Source: Streptomyces corallincola (lineage in GTDB: Bacteria; Actinomycetota; Actinomycetes; Streptomycetales; Streptomycetaceae). From it: 64,000 bases of DNA. The position numbers and the translations under genes were made by a program. The number at the start of each line of letters is the position of its first letter. Position 1 is the stretch's first letter. Below, piece by piece: positions 53,476-61,572 of the stretch. The notes under the pieces were generated by a model. That model saw only the letters and a list, made by a program, of their open reading frames with translations, was not told the DNA's origin and ran no database searches. The DNA lies in NCBI RefSeq assembly GCF_019104725.1, contig NZ_JAHRXF010000015.1:1-64000 (forward strand), in the 5' to 3' direction.

Positions 53476-54264
53476 ATGCTGAGGTTCTCCATTCTCGGCG
53501 CACTCCAGATCCGTACCGCCGCCGGTCCGGCGGACGTCGCGGGCGATCTCCAGCGCACCCTGGTGCAGTCGCTGCTGGTCAGCGAGGGGCAGCCGGTGTC
53601 CGGGGAGGCGCTGGCCGAGGAGATGTGGGGCGACCGGGTGCCCGACAACCAGGCCAACGCGCTCCAGGCGCATGTCAGCCGACTGCGCCGCAGACTCCGT
53701 GAGCTGGAACCGGACCGGCCCGCTGCACGGGTCACCATGCACCCGGCGGGCTACCGGCTGGTCGTCGGCGAGGGCGAGCTGGACGCGGCCGAGTTCACCC
53801 GCGCGGTCCGGCTGGCGGAGTCGGCGGCGCCGTCCGACGCGGAGCGGGCCGCACGGCTGCTCGGGGACGCGCTGGCGATGTGGCGCGGCCCGGTGTTCGG
53901 CGGGTTCACCGCCGGGACGCTGTGCCAGCTCGCGGGCGCCCGGTACGAGGAGTACCGGATGCGGGCGATGGAGCTGCGGTTCGACGCCGAACTCCGGCTC
54001 GGGCGGCCCGCGTCGCTGCTCGCGGAGCTGCACGAGGCGCACACCGGGCATCCGTTGCGCGAACGGTTCTGCGAACAGCTGATGATCGCCCTGTACCGCG
54101 CGGGACGGCAGGCGGACGCCCTCGACGTGTTCCGCCGGATGCGCCGCCTGCTCGACGACGAACTCGGTATCCAGCCCTCCCCCGCGCTGCGCCGCGTCGA
54201 GCACGCGATCCTCTCCCACGACCCCGCCCTGACCGGCGACCTCCGCCGCCTCCAGCCGGTCTGA
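53476..54264 (+). CDS. SARP-family pathway activator
   Basis: The 262-residue protein has an N-terminal OmpR-like winged helix (about 1-95; LRFSILGALQIRTAAG and NQANALQAHVSRLRRRL). A BTAD domain follows (about 100-250; LREEFCEQLMIALYRAGRQADALD in outline). ATG 53476 has GAGGGGG upstream. Six promoters in the cluster carry 11-bp spaced GTCAG/ATCAG repeats of the kind SARPs bind, so it is the probable activator of the cluster. Valanimycin's VlmI is of the same family. Confidence 0.92.
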   Translation: MLRFSILGALQIRTAAGPADVAGDLQRTLVQSLLVSEGQPVSGEALAEEMWGDRVPDNQANALQAHVSRLRRRLRELEPDRPAARVTMHPAGYRLVVGEGELDAAEFTRAVRLAESAAPSDAERAARLLGDALAMWRGPVFGGFTAGTLCQLAGARYEEYRMRAMELRFDAELRLGRPASLLAELHEAHTGHPLRERFCEQLMIALYRAGRQADALDVFRRMRRLLDDELGIQPSPALRRVEHAILSHDPALTGDLRRLQPV

Positions 54265-54315
54265 CGGCACCGGGCGGGGCCGCGCCGGACAGGGATCGCG
54301 GCCCGTGGGCCCGCC

Positions 54316-54347
54316 GTCAGTCCACCGTCAGCCCGCCCTGTCACGGT
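54316..54347 (+). promoter_or_regulatory. SARP-type promoter of the 54398 gene and carboxylase
   Basis: GTCAG at 54316 and 54327, 10 bp, then CACGGT (54342-54347). The upstream third repeat is weak (GTGGG). It should link malonyl-CoA supply to the pathway. Confidence 0.72.
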
Positions 54348-54397
54348 GGACGGGCAAGGCGACCGGAACAACCCACCCCCCTATCTTCGGAGGCCCC

Positions 54398-54832
54398 ATG
54401 ACCACGAGCCAGACCCCGGCGCGGGCGGCCACGCGCACGCCCGGCCAGGGCGCAGCGGCCCGCCCGTTACGGACCTTCCTCGCGCTGGACGCGGCCGTCA
54501 CCCTCGTCAACGGCCTGGTCTACCTGCTCGCCGCCGGACCGGTCGGCGAGCTGCTGGACCTCGGCACCGGACTGCTGCGCGGCATCGGCGCGTTCCTCAC
54601 CGTCTACGGCCTGCTGGTCGCGTGGCTGGCGAGCCGCCCGGTGCCGAACACGTTCGCCACCAAGGCCGTCATCGAGGCGAACGCCCTGTGGGCGGTGGCG
54701 TCGGTGCTGACCGCCGTTCTCGGCTGGTTCGGCCCGAACACCGTAGGCACGGTGTGGACCGTGCTCCAGGCGCTGGTCGTCGGCGCGTTCGCGGTGCTCC
54801 AGGCGAACGGGCTGCGCAGGCTCGGCGGCTGA
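54398..54832 (+). CDS. Small integral membrane protein, four helices
   Basis: This 144-residue protein has a Thr/Ala-rich cytoplasmic head of about 24 residues and four hydrophobic segments (roughly 28-46, 56-73, 88-106 and 114-134). ATG 54398 follows CGGAGG. I recognise no function; similar small membrane proteins are widespread in actinobacteria. Position between the SARP gene and the carboxylase, behind a SARP-box promoter, makes it a cluster gene. Immunity or membrane organisation is possible. Confidence 0.7.
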   Translation: MTTSQTPARAATRTPGQGAAARPLRTFLALDAAVTLVNGLVYLLAAGPVGELLDLGTGLLRGIGAFLTVYGLLVAWLASRPVPNTFATKAVIEANALWAVASVLTAVLGWFGPNTVGTVWTVLQALVVGAFAVLQANGLRRLGG

Positions 54833-54905
54833 CGAACCGTACCCGTACGGGGCGTTCCCGTCAGGCGCGTCCCGTGAGGAACGTCCCCAAGGAAGCAGGG
54901 CAGAC

Positions 54906-56450
54906 ATGAGGTCCCACGTCGAGGAGTTGGCGGGCATCCGCGCGGGTGTGCTCGCCGGACCGGGTGAGAAGGCGACCGCGGCGCAGCGCGCCAAGGGCAA
55001 GCTGACCGTGCGCGAGCGGATCGCGCTGCTCCTCGACGAGGGGTCGTTCCAGGAGGTCGAGCAGCTCCGGCGGCACCGGGCGACCGGCTTCGGCCTGGAG
55101 GCGAAGAAGCCGTACACCGATGGTGTCGTCACCGGCTGGGGCACGGTCGAGGGCCGTACGGTCTTCGTCTACGCGCACGACTTCCGCATCTTCGGCGGCG
55201 CCCTCGGCGAGGCGCACGCCGCCAAGATCCACAAGATCATGGACATGGCCATCGCGGCGGGCGCCCCGCTGGTCTCCCTCAACGACGGCGCGGGCGCCCG
55301 CATCCAGGAGGGGGTGACCGCGCTCGCGGGCTACGGCGGCATCTTCCGCCGCAACACGGCCGCGTCCGGGGTGATCCCGCAGATCAGCGTGATGCTGGGC
55401 CCGTGCGCGGGCGGCGCGGCCTACAGCCCCGCCCTCACGGACTTCGTGTTCATGGTCCGCGAGACCTCGCAGATGTTCATCACCGGACCCGACGTCGTCA
55501 AGGCGGTCACCGGCGAGGAGATCAGCCAGAACGGCCTGGGCGGCGCCGACGTGCACGCCGAGACCTCCGGCGTCTGCCACTTCGCCTACGACGACGAGGA
55601 GACCTGCCTGGAGGAGGTCAGGTACCTCCTGTCGCTGCTCCCGCGGAACAACCGGGAGACCCCGCCGCCGGTCCCCTGCGACGACCCCGCCGACCGGCGC
55701 TGCGACGCGCTGACGGACCTCGTCCCGGAGGACGGCAACCGGCCGTACGACATGACGCGGGTCGTCGAGGAGATCGTGGACGACGGGGAGTACCTGGAGG
55801 TGCACCAGCGCTGGGCGCGGAACATCATCTGCGCGCTGGCCCGCCTGGACGGCCAGGTCGTCGGCATCGTCGCCAACCAGCCGCAGTCACTCGCGGGCGT
55901 CCTGGACATCGAGGCGTCCGAGAAGGCGGCGCGCTTCGTGCAGATGTGCGACGCGTTCAGCATCCCGATCGTCACCCTGCTCGACGTGCCGGGCTTCCTG
56001 CCGGGCGTCGGCCAGGAGCACGGCGGCATCATCCGGCACGGCGCGAAACTGCTCTACGCCTACTGCGACGCGACGGTACCGCGCATCTCCCTGATCCTGC
56101 GCAAGGCGTACGGCGGCGCCTACATCGTCATGGACTCCCAGTCCATCGGCGCCGACCTCACCTACGCCTGGCCCACCAACGAGATCGCCGTCATGGGCGC
56201 CGAGGGCGCGGCCAACGTCATCTTCCGCCGCCAGATCGCGGACGCCGAGGACCCCGAGGCGATGCGCCAGAAGATGGTCAAGGAGTACAAGGCCGAGCTG
56301 ATGCACCCGTACTACGCGGCCGAACGCGGCCTGGTGGACGACGTGATCGACCCCGCCGACACCCGGTCCGTCCTGATCGGGGCGCTGGCGATGCTGCGCA
56401 CCAAGCACGCCGAGCGCCCGGCACGGAAGCACGGCAACCCCCCTCAGTGA
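54906..56450 (+). CDS. Acyl-CoA carboxylase beta subunit (carboxyltransferase)
   Basis: This 514-residue crotonase-fold carboxyltransferase is of the PccB/AccB type, with LNDGAGARIQEGVTALAGYGGIF in outline near residue 122 and the second acyl-binding loop GFLPGVGQEHGGIIRHGAKLL near 360. With a biotinylated alpha subunit encoded elsewhere it makes malonyl-CoA or methylmalonyl-CoA. The PKS AT looks malonyl-specific, so malonyl-CoA supply is the likely job. It is followed after 31 bp by the epsilon subunit gene. Confidence 0.93.
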   Translation: MRSHVEELAGIRAGVLAGPGEKATAAQRAKGKLTVRERIALLLDEGSFQEVEQLRRHRATGFGLEAKKPYTDGVVTGWGTVEGRTVFVYAHDFRIFGGALGEAHAAKIHKIMDMAIAAGAPLVSLNDGAGARIQEGVTALAGYGGIFRRNTAASGVIPQISVMLGPCAGGAAYSPALTDFVFMVRETSQMFITGPDVVKAVTGEEISQNGLGGADVHAETSGVCHFAYDDEETCLEEVRYLLSLLPRNNRETPPPVPCDDPADRRCDALTDLVPEDGNRPYDMTRVVEEIVDDGEYLEVHQRWARNIICALARLDGQVVGIVANQPQSLAGVLDIEASEKAARFVQMCDAFSIPIVTLLDVPGFLPGVGQEHGGIIRHGAKLLYAYCDATVPRISLILRKAYGGAYIVMDSQSIGADLTYAWPTNEIAVMGAEGAANVIFRRQIADAEDPEAMRQKMVKEYKAELMHPYYAAERGLVDDVIDPADTRSVLIGALAMLRTKHAERPARKHGNPPQ

Positions 56451-56481
56451 GGCAACTCCCCTGATCCAGACGGAGGTTCGC

Positions 56482-56697
56482 ATGTCCCCCACATCCGCAC
56501 CGGCCCCCCTGCCGACGCCCGTCCCCCCGATCCGGGTGGAGAAGGGCGAGGCCACCCAGGAGGAACTGGCCGCGCTCGCCGTCCTGTTGTTCAGCCGCGC
56601 CGCCCTGCCCGACGACGGCACCGAGCCCGCCACCCCGGGTACGACCTCCTGGCGCCCGCACGCCTACCACGCACCGCACAGCTGGCAGCGTTCGTAG
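56482..56697 (+). CDS. Acyl-CoA carboxylase epsilon subunit
   Basis: This 71-residue protein has the epsilon signature: IRVEKGEATQEELAALAVLL in the middle and a C-terminal Trp/Arg tail (SWQRS). Epsilon subunits stimulate actinobacterial acyl-CoA carboxylases by binding the beta subunit. ATG 56482 has CGGAGG upstream. It marks the right edge of the biosynthetic cluster. Confidence 0.9.
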   Translation: MSPTSAPAPLPTPVPPIRVEKGEATQEELAALAVLLFSRAALPDDGTEPATPGTTSWRPHAYHAPHSWQRS

Positions 56698-56723
56698 GAA
56701 CCACCGGGCTCCACCGCACGGCA

Positions 56724-56761
56724 CCGGGCGGCCGGCGCATCCCCGTGCGCCGGCCGCCCGG
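56724..56761. terminator. 16-bp perfect hairpin, bidirectional
   Basis: Arms 56724-56739 and 56746-56761 pair perfectly around a 6-nt loop between the converging epsilon-subunit gene and the secreted-protein gene. It separates the cluster from the flanking genes. Confidence 0.88.
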
Positions 56762-56779
56762 AGGTCCGGGGTGGTGCGG

Positions 56780-57334
<555 letters not shown>

Positions 57335-57733
57335 TCACGGCAGCACGGCGAGTCCGTCCAGTTCGACCAGCGCCTCGGTGTCCCAGAGCCGCGCGACCTC
57401 CACGACGGCCATCGCGGGGTAGTCCCGGCCCGCCAACCCGCGCCAGATGGCACCCAGTTCGCGGGCGTGGGCGCGGTAGGCGGCGAGGTCGGTGGTGTGG
57501 ACGGTGACACGGGCGAGGTCGGCGGGGGTGCCACCGCACGCGGTGAGCGCGGTGAGCAGGTTGCCGAGGGCGCGGGCGAACTGTTCCGGGAGGGCGGTGC
57601 CGGTGATCGTGCCGTCGTGGTCCAGCGCGGTCTGTCCGGCGAGCAGCACGATGCGGGTGCCGGTGGCGACGACGGCGTGCGAGAAGCCGGTGGGCGGGGA
57701 GAGGGCGGGCGGGTTGACGCGGTCGGCGGTCAC
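57335..57733 (-). CDS. RidA-family enamine/imine deaminase-like protein
   Basis: This 132-residue protein has the YjgF/RidA fold: SHAVVATGTRIVLLAGQTA near the start, LARVTVHTTDLAAY near residue 75, and a C-terminal strand with ALVELDGLAVL. GTG 57733 overlaps the upstream stop (GTGA). RidA proteins hydrolyse reactive enamines and imines. In an aminobenzoyl-CoA degradation locus this would fit deamination of the amino-enone formed after ring reduction. Confidence 0.85.
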   Translation of the reverse strand: MTADRVNPPALSPPTGFSHAVVATGTRIVLLAGQTALDHDGTITGTALPEQFARALGNLLTALTACGGTPADLARVTVHTTDLAAYRAHARELGAIWRGLAGRDYPAMAVVEVARLWDTEALVELDGLAVLP

Positions 57734-58863
57734 CGGGCCTCCTCGGCGTGACGGGCGTACAACCGCTTGGCGATGATGTCCAGTTGGACTTCGCTGGCGC
57801 CCTCGTAGATGCGCGGGGCGCGGACCTCGCGGTAGAGGTGTTCGAGGAGGTGGCCGGTGCGCAGGGCGCGGGCGCCGTGCAGTTGGACGGCGCTGTCCAC
57901 GACGTACTGCGCGGTCTCGGTGGCGAGGAGTTTGGCCATCGCGGCACGGCCGGGGACGCCGGGTCCGCCCGCGTCGTGGGCGGTGGCCGCCGCGTAGACG
58001 AGCAGCCGGGCCGCCTCGGTGCGCAGCGCCATCTCCGCGACCCGGTGGGCGACGCTCTGGAGGGCGCTCAGCGGGCCGCCGAAGGCGTCGCGGCGGGCGG
58101 TGTGCGCGACGGTGGCGTCCAGCGCGGCCTGGGCCATGCCGACCGCGAACGCGCCGACGCTGGGCCGGAACAGGTTCAGGGTGGTCATGGCGACGGCGAA
58201 GCCCTGTCCCTCGGTGCCGAGCAGGTCGCCGGGGCCGACGGGGACGCCGTCGAAGTCGAGGGTGCCGATGGGGTGCGGGGAGAGCATCTCCAGGGCGGCG
58301 CCGGTGAGTCCGGGCCGGTCGGCGGGGACCAGGAAGGCGGTGACGCCGCGCGCGCCGGTGCCGGGCGCGGTGCGGGCGAACACGGTGTACAGGTCGGCCT
58401 CGGGCGCGTTGGAGATCCAGCACTTGGTGCCGGTGAGCCGCCAGCCGCCGTCCCGGTGGGGTACGGCGGCGAGCGCGAGGGAGGCGGCGTCGGACCCGGC
58501 GTCCGGCTCGCTCAGCGCGAACGCGGCGACCGCCGTGCCGTCGGCCACCGGGGGCAGGACGCGCGCCCGCTGGGCGGGGGTGCCGTACGCGTGCACGGGA
58601 TGGGCGCCGAGGCCCTGGAGGGCGAGCGCGGTCTCGGCGCCGGTGCAGCACCGGGCCAGGGACTCGCGCATCAGGCACAGATCGAGCGCACCGGAGGTGA
58701 ACAGCTTTTTCAGCAGACCGAGTCGGCCCAGTTCGGCGAGCAACGGCCGGTTGACGCGGCCGGGTTCGCCCTTCTCGGCGAGCGGGCGCAGCCGCTCGGC
58801 GGCCAGTCGGCGCAACTCGGCGCACCAGGCGGTCTGTTCGGCGTCGAGCGCGAACGCGGACAC
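57730..58863 (-). CDS. Acyl-CoA dehydrogenase
   Basis: This 377-residue canonical enzyme has FALSEPDAGSDAASL near residue 125 and the C-terminal IYEGASEVQLDIIAKRL with the catalytic Glu region. It uses FAD to form an enoyl-CoA. GTG 58863 has GGAGGGAGG upstream. Unlike the 36936 protein it retains the EGASE motif, so it is a true dehydrogenase. It is the first gene of a pair with RidA and is divergent from the aryl-CoA ligase gene. Confidence 0.9.
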   Translation of the reverse strand: MSAFALDAEQTAWCAELRRLAAERLRPLAEKGEPGRVNRPLLAELGRLGLLKKLFTSGALDLCLMRESLARCCTGAETALALQGLGAHPVHAYGTPAQRARVLPPVADGTAVAAFALSEPDAGSDAASLALAAVPHRDGGWRLTGTKCWISNAPEADLYTVFARTAPGTGARGVTAFLVPADRPGLTGAALEMLSPHPIGTLDFDGVPVGPGDLLGTEGQGFAVAMTTLNLFRPSVGAFAVGMAQAALDATVAHTARRDAFGGPLSALQSVAHRVAEMALRTEAARLLVYAAATAHDAGGPGVPGRAAMAKLLATETAQYVVDSAVQLHGARALRTGHLLEHLYREVRAPRIYEGASEVQLDIIAKRLYARHAEEAR

Positions 58864-59060
58864 GGCCGTCCTCCCTCCGGGGCCGGACCCGGCGACCGCC
58901 CCCACCCCGACGTTATCGCGGAGCGTTGACTGCCGTCACCAACGCGATACGCTCGAACGCGCGTCACCGGCCGGAGGGGGAACCGGGCGCCGGAGGTCTC
59001 CCGCTCGCGCGCCGCCGCCCGTCCCGACATCCGTCACGGCCAGCAGGGGGCGAACCCGTC

Positions 59061-60653
59061 ATGCATGTCACGGCCCACCTCGACACCTTCGCGCGCGACC
59101 ACCTCCCGCCGCCGGACGAGTGGCCGGACCTCTGCTTCGACCTGCCGGAACTCGCCTATCCACAGCGGCTGAACTGCGCGGCGGAACTCCTCGCGGACAC
59201 CCCGCCGGACCGGCCCGCGTTCCGCACCCCGGACGGGGAGGTGTGGACGTACGGCGGGCTGCGGGAGCGGGTGGACCGGATCGCGCACGTGCTCACCGCC
59301 GGGCTGGGCGTCGTGCCCGGCAACCGGGTGCTGCTGCGTGGTCCGACCACCCCGTGGCTGGCCGCGTGCTGGCTGGCGGTGCTGAAGGCGGGCGCGGTCG
59401 CGGTGACCGTGCTCGCGCAGGCCCGCCCGCGGGAACTGGCCACGGTGTGCCGACTGGCCCGCATCGGCCACGCGCTGTGCGACGCGCGGGTGCTGGACGG
59501 CCTGCTGAGGGCGGAGGTGCCGGGGCTGGCCGTCACCCCCTACGGCGGGGACACCCCGGACGACCTGCTGCGCCGCCCCGCGCCGGACACCCCGTTCCCG
59601 GCGGTGGCGACGGCCGCCGACGACGTGGCGCTCATCGCGTTCACCTCCGGCACCACCGGCCGCCCCAAGGGCTGCGTCCACTTCCACCGGGACGTGCTGG
59701 CCGTCGCGGACACCTTCTCCCGCCATGTGCTGCGCCCGGTGCCGGACGACCTGTTCGCGGGCAGCCCACCGCCGGGCTTCACCTTCGGCCTGGGCGGTCT
59801 GGTGGTGTTCCCGCTGCGGGCCGGAGCGTGCGCGCTGCTCCTCGAACAGGCTTCCCCGCGGCACCTGTTGGCGGCGGTCGCCGAGCACCGGGTGACGGTG
59901 CTGTTCACCGCGCCGACCGCGTACCGCACGATGCTGGAGACGCTGGACGGGTACGACGTGTCCTCGCTGCGGCGCTGCGTCTCGGCGGGCGAGAACCTCC
60001 CGGCGGACACCTGGCACGCCTGGCACGAGCGGACCGGGCTGCGGCTGATCAACGGCATCGGCACGACCGAGCTGCTGCACATCTTCCTCTCGGCGGCCGA
60101 CGAGCGGGCACAGCCCGGTACGACGGGCGTTCCGGTGCCGGGCTGGCGGGCCCGGGTGCAGGACGCGGACGGCGCGCCGGTGCCGGACGGGGTGCCGGGG
60201 CTGCTCGCGGTGCGCGGCCCGGTCGGCTGCCGCTATCTCGCGGACCCCCGGCAGCGGGAGTACGTGCGGGACGGCTGGAACATCACCGGGGACACCTGTG
60301 TCCGCGCATCCGACGGGCGGTTCCGGTTCGTGGCCCGCGCCGACGACATGATCGTCTCGGCCGGGTACAACATCGCGGGCCCGGAGGTGGAGGACGCGCT
60401 GCTGCGCCATCCCGACGTGGCGGAGGCGGCGGTCGTCGGCCGCCCGGACGAACGGCGCGGGCAGGTCGCGGTGGCCTACACCGTGCTGCGGCCGGGCGCG
60501 CGCACCGGCGAGGACGCGCTGCGGACCTTCCTCGCGGCCGAGCTGGCGCCCTACAAGTGCCCGCGCGTCTTCGTGTTCCTGGACGCGCTGCCGCGCACGG
60601 CGACCGGAAAGCTCCGGCGGTTCCTGCTGCGGAGCGAGGGTGACCAGCGGTGA
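59061..60653 (+). CDS. Benzoate/2-aminobenzoate-CoA ligase-like enzyme
   Basis: This 530-residue ANL enzyme has AFTSGTTGRPKGCVHF near residue 193, GIGTTELLHIF near 333, and the catalytic Lys in RTATGKLRRF near 513. The FTSGTTGRPKG motif followed by CVHFHRD and the FGLGG segment are typical of the benzoate-CoA ligase branch. With the monooxygenase/reductase fusion downstream, 2-aminobenzoate is the best substrate guess; salicylate is an alternative. ATG 59061 is preceded by a weak AGGGGG. It overlaps the frame of the PaaX gene. Confidence 0.82.
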   Translation: MHVTAHLDTFARDHLPPPDEWPDLCFDLPELAYPQRLNCAAELLADTPPDRPAFRTPDGEVWTYGGLRERVDRIAHVLTAGLGVVPGNRVLLRGPTTPWLAACWLAVLKAGAVAVTVLAQARPRELATVCRLARIGHALCDARVLDGLLRAEVPGLAVTPYGGDTPDDLLRRPAPDTPFPAVATAADDVALIAFTSGTTGRPKGCVHFHRDVLAVADTFSRHVLRPVPDDLFAGSPPPGFTFGLGGLVVFPLRAGACALLLEQASPRHLLAAVAEHRVTVLFTAPTAYRTMLETLDGYDVSSLRRCVSAGENLPADTWHAWHERTGLRLINGIGTTELLHIFLSAADERAQPGTTGVPVPGWRARVQDADGAPVPDGVPGLLAVRGPVGCRYLADPRQREYVRDGWNITGDTCVRASDGRFRFVARADDMIVSAGYNIAGPEVEDALLRHPDVAEAAVVGRPDERRGQVAVAYTVLRPGARTGEDALRTFLAAELAPYKCPRVFVFLDALPRTATGKLRRFLLRSEGDQR

Positions 60654-60684
60654 CGGTGCCGGGCAGTCGTATCGACGGCCTAAA

Positions 60685-61512
60685 ATGATCAACGTGTCCG
60701 AGCAGCACGCCCCCAGGTCCCTCATCGTCACGCTGTACGGCGCGTACGGCCGCTCCGCCCCCGGTCCGGTACCGGTCGCGGAGCTGATCCGGCTGCTGGC
60801 CGCCGTCGGGGTGGACGCGCCGTCCGTACGGTCCTCGGTGTCCCGGCTGAAACGCCGGGGCCTGCTGCTGCCCGCCCGCACCGCGGCGGGCGCGGCCGGG
60901 TACGAACTCTCGGCCGAGGCACGGGAGTTGTTGGAGGACGGCGACCGGCGCATCTATCCGTCCGGCGCGCCGGAGGACGTGGGCTGGGTGTTGGCGGTGT
61001 TCTCGGTCCCGGAGTCGGAGCGGAACAAGCGGCATGTGCTGCGCTCCCGGCTGTCCGCGCTGGGCTTCGGCACGGCGGCGCCCGGCGTGTGGATCGCCCC
61101 GGCGCGGCTGTACGAAGAGGCCCGGCACACGCTGTGCCGACTGAAGCTGGACGCCTACGTGGACTTCTTCCGGGGCGAGCACCTGGGTTTCGCGGCCACC
61201 GCCGAGGCGGTGGCCCGCTGGTGGGACCTGGCGGCCGTCGCCCGGGAGCACGAGGACTTCCTCGCCGCGCACGCGCCCGTGCTGGAGGCGTGGGAGCGGC
61301 GCCCGGACACCCCGCCCGAGGACGCCTACCGCGACTATCTCCTCGCGCTGGACTCCTGGCGCCGACTGCCGTACGCCGACCCCGGTCTGCCCGGGCGGCT
61401 GCTCCCGGCGGACTGGCCGGGCGCGCGCTCGGCACAGGTGTTCCGGGCGCTGCACGAGCGGCTGCGGGACGCGGGGGCCCGGTTCGTGACCCCGCGCCCG
61501 CCGGGCTCGTAA
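60685..61512 (+). CDS. PaaX-family transcriptional regulator
   Basis: This 275-residue protein has an N-terminal winged helix (SLIVTLYGAYGR, then VRSSVSRLKRRGLL near residue 50), a central PaaX domain and a C-terminal helical domain. PaaX proteins repress aromatic CoA-ester pathways and are induced by the aryl-CoA. TAAAAT at 60681-60686 looks like a -10; if used, GTG 60694 would be a leaderless start, so the ATG is uncertain by three codons. It likely controls this catabolic locus. Confidence 0.85.
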   Translation: MINVSEQHAPRSLIVTLYGAYGRSAPGPVPVAELIRLLAAVGVDAPSVRSSVSRLKRRGLLLPARTAAGAAGYELSAEARELLEDGDRRIYPSGAPEDVGWVLAVFSVPESERNKRHVLRSRLSALGFGTAAPGVWIAPARLYEEARHTLCRLKLDAYVDFFRGEHLGFAATAEAVARWWDLAAVAREHEDFLAAHAPVLEAWERRPDTPPEDAYRDYLLALDSWRRLPYADPGLPGRLLPADWPGARSAQVFRALHERLRDAGARFVTPRPPGS

Positions 61513-61572
61513 CCCCGGAGGACTCGGGTTTCGCGGCCCGGGGCCACCGGGACCGTCCGGCCCTCCGGTGGC

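Noticed and set aside
18541..54400. dre (DasR) operators in front of the azoxy genes
   Set aside because: I looked for TGGNCTAGNCCA-type words in the cluster's promoter regions and found none; only the das locus and the 13479 operon carry them.
20841..56779. Insertion sequences, integrase or attachment site at the cluster borders
   Set aside because: No transposase, integrase or tRNA-associated direct repeats were seen; the tRNA-like gene is internal and shows no duplicated 3' end in the window.
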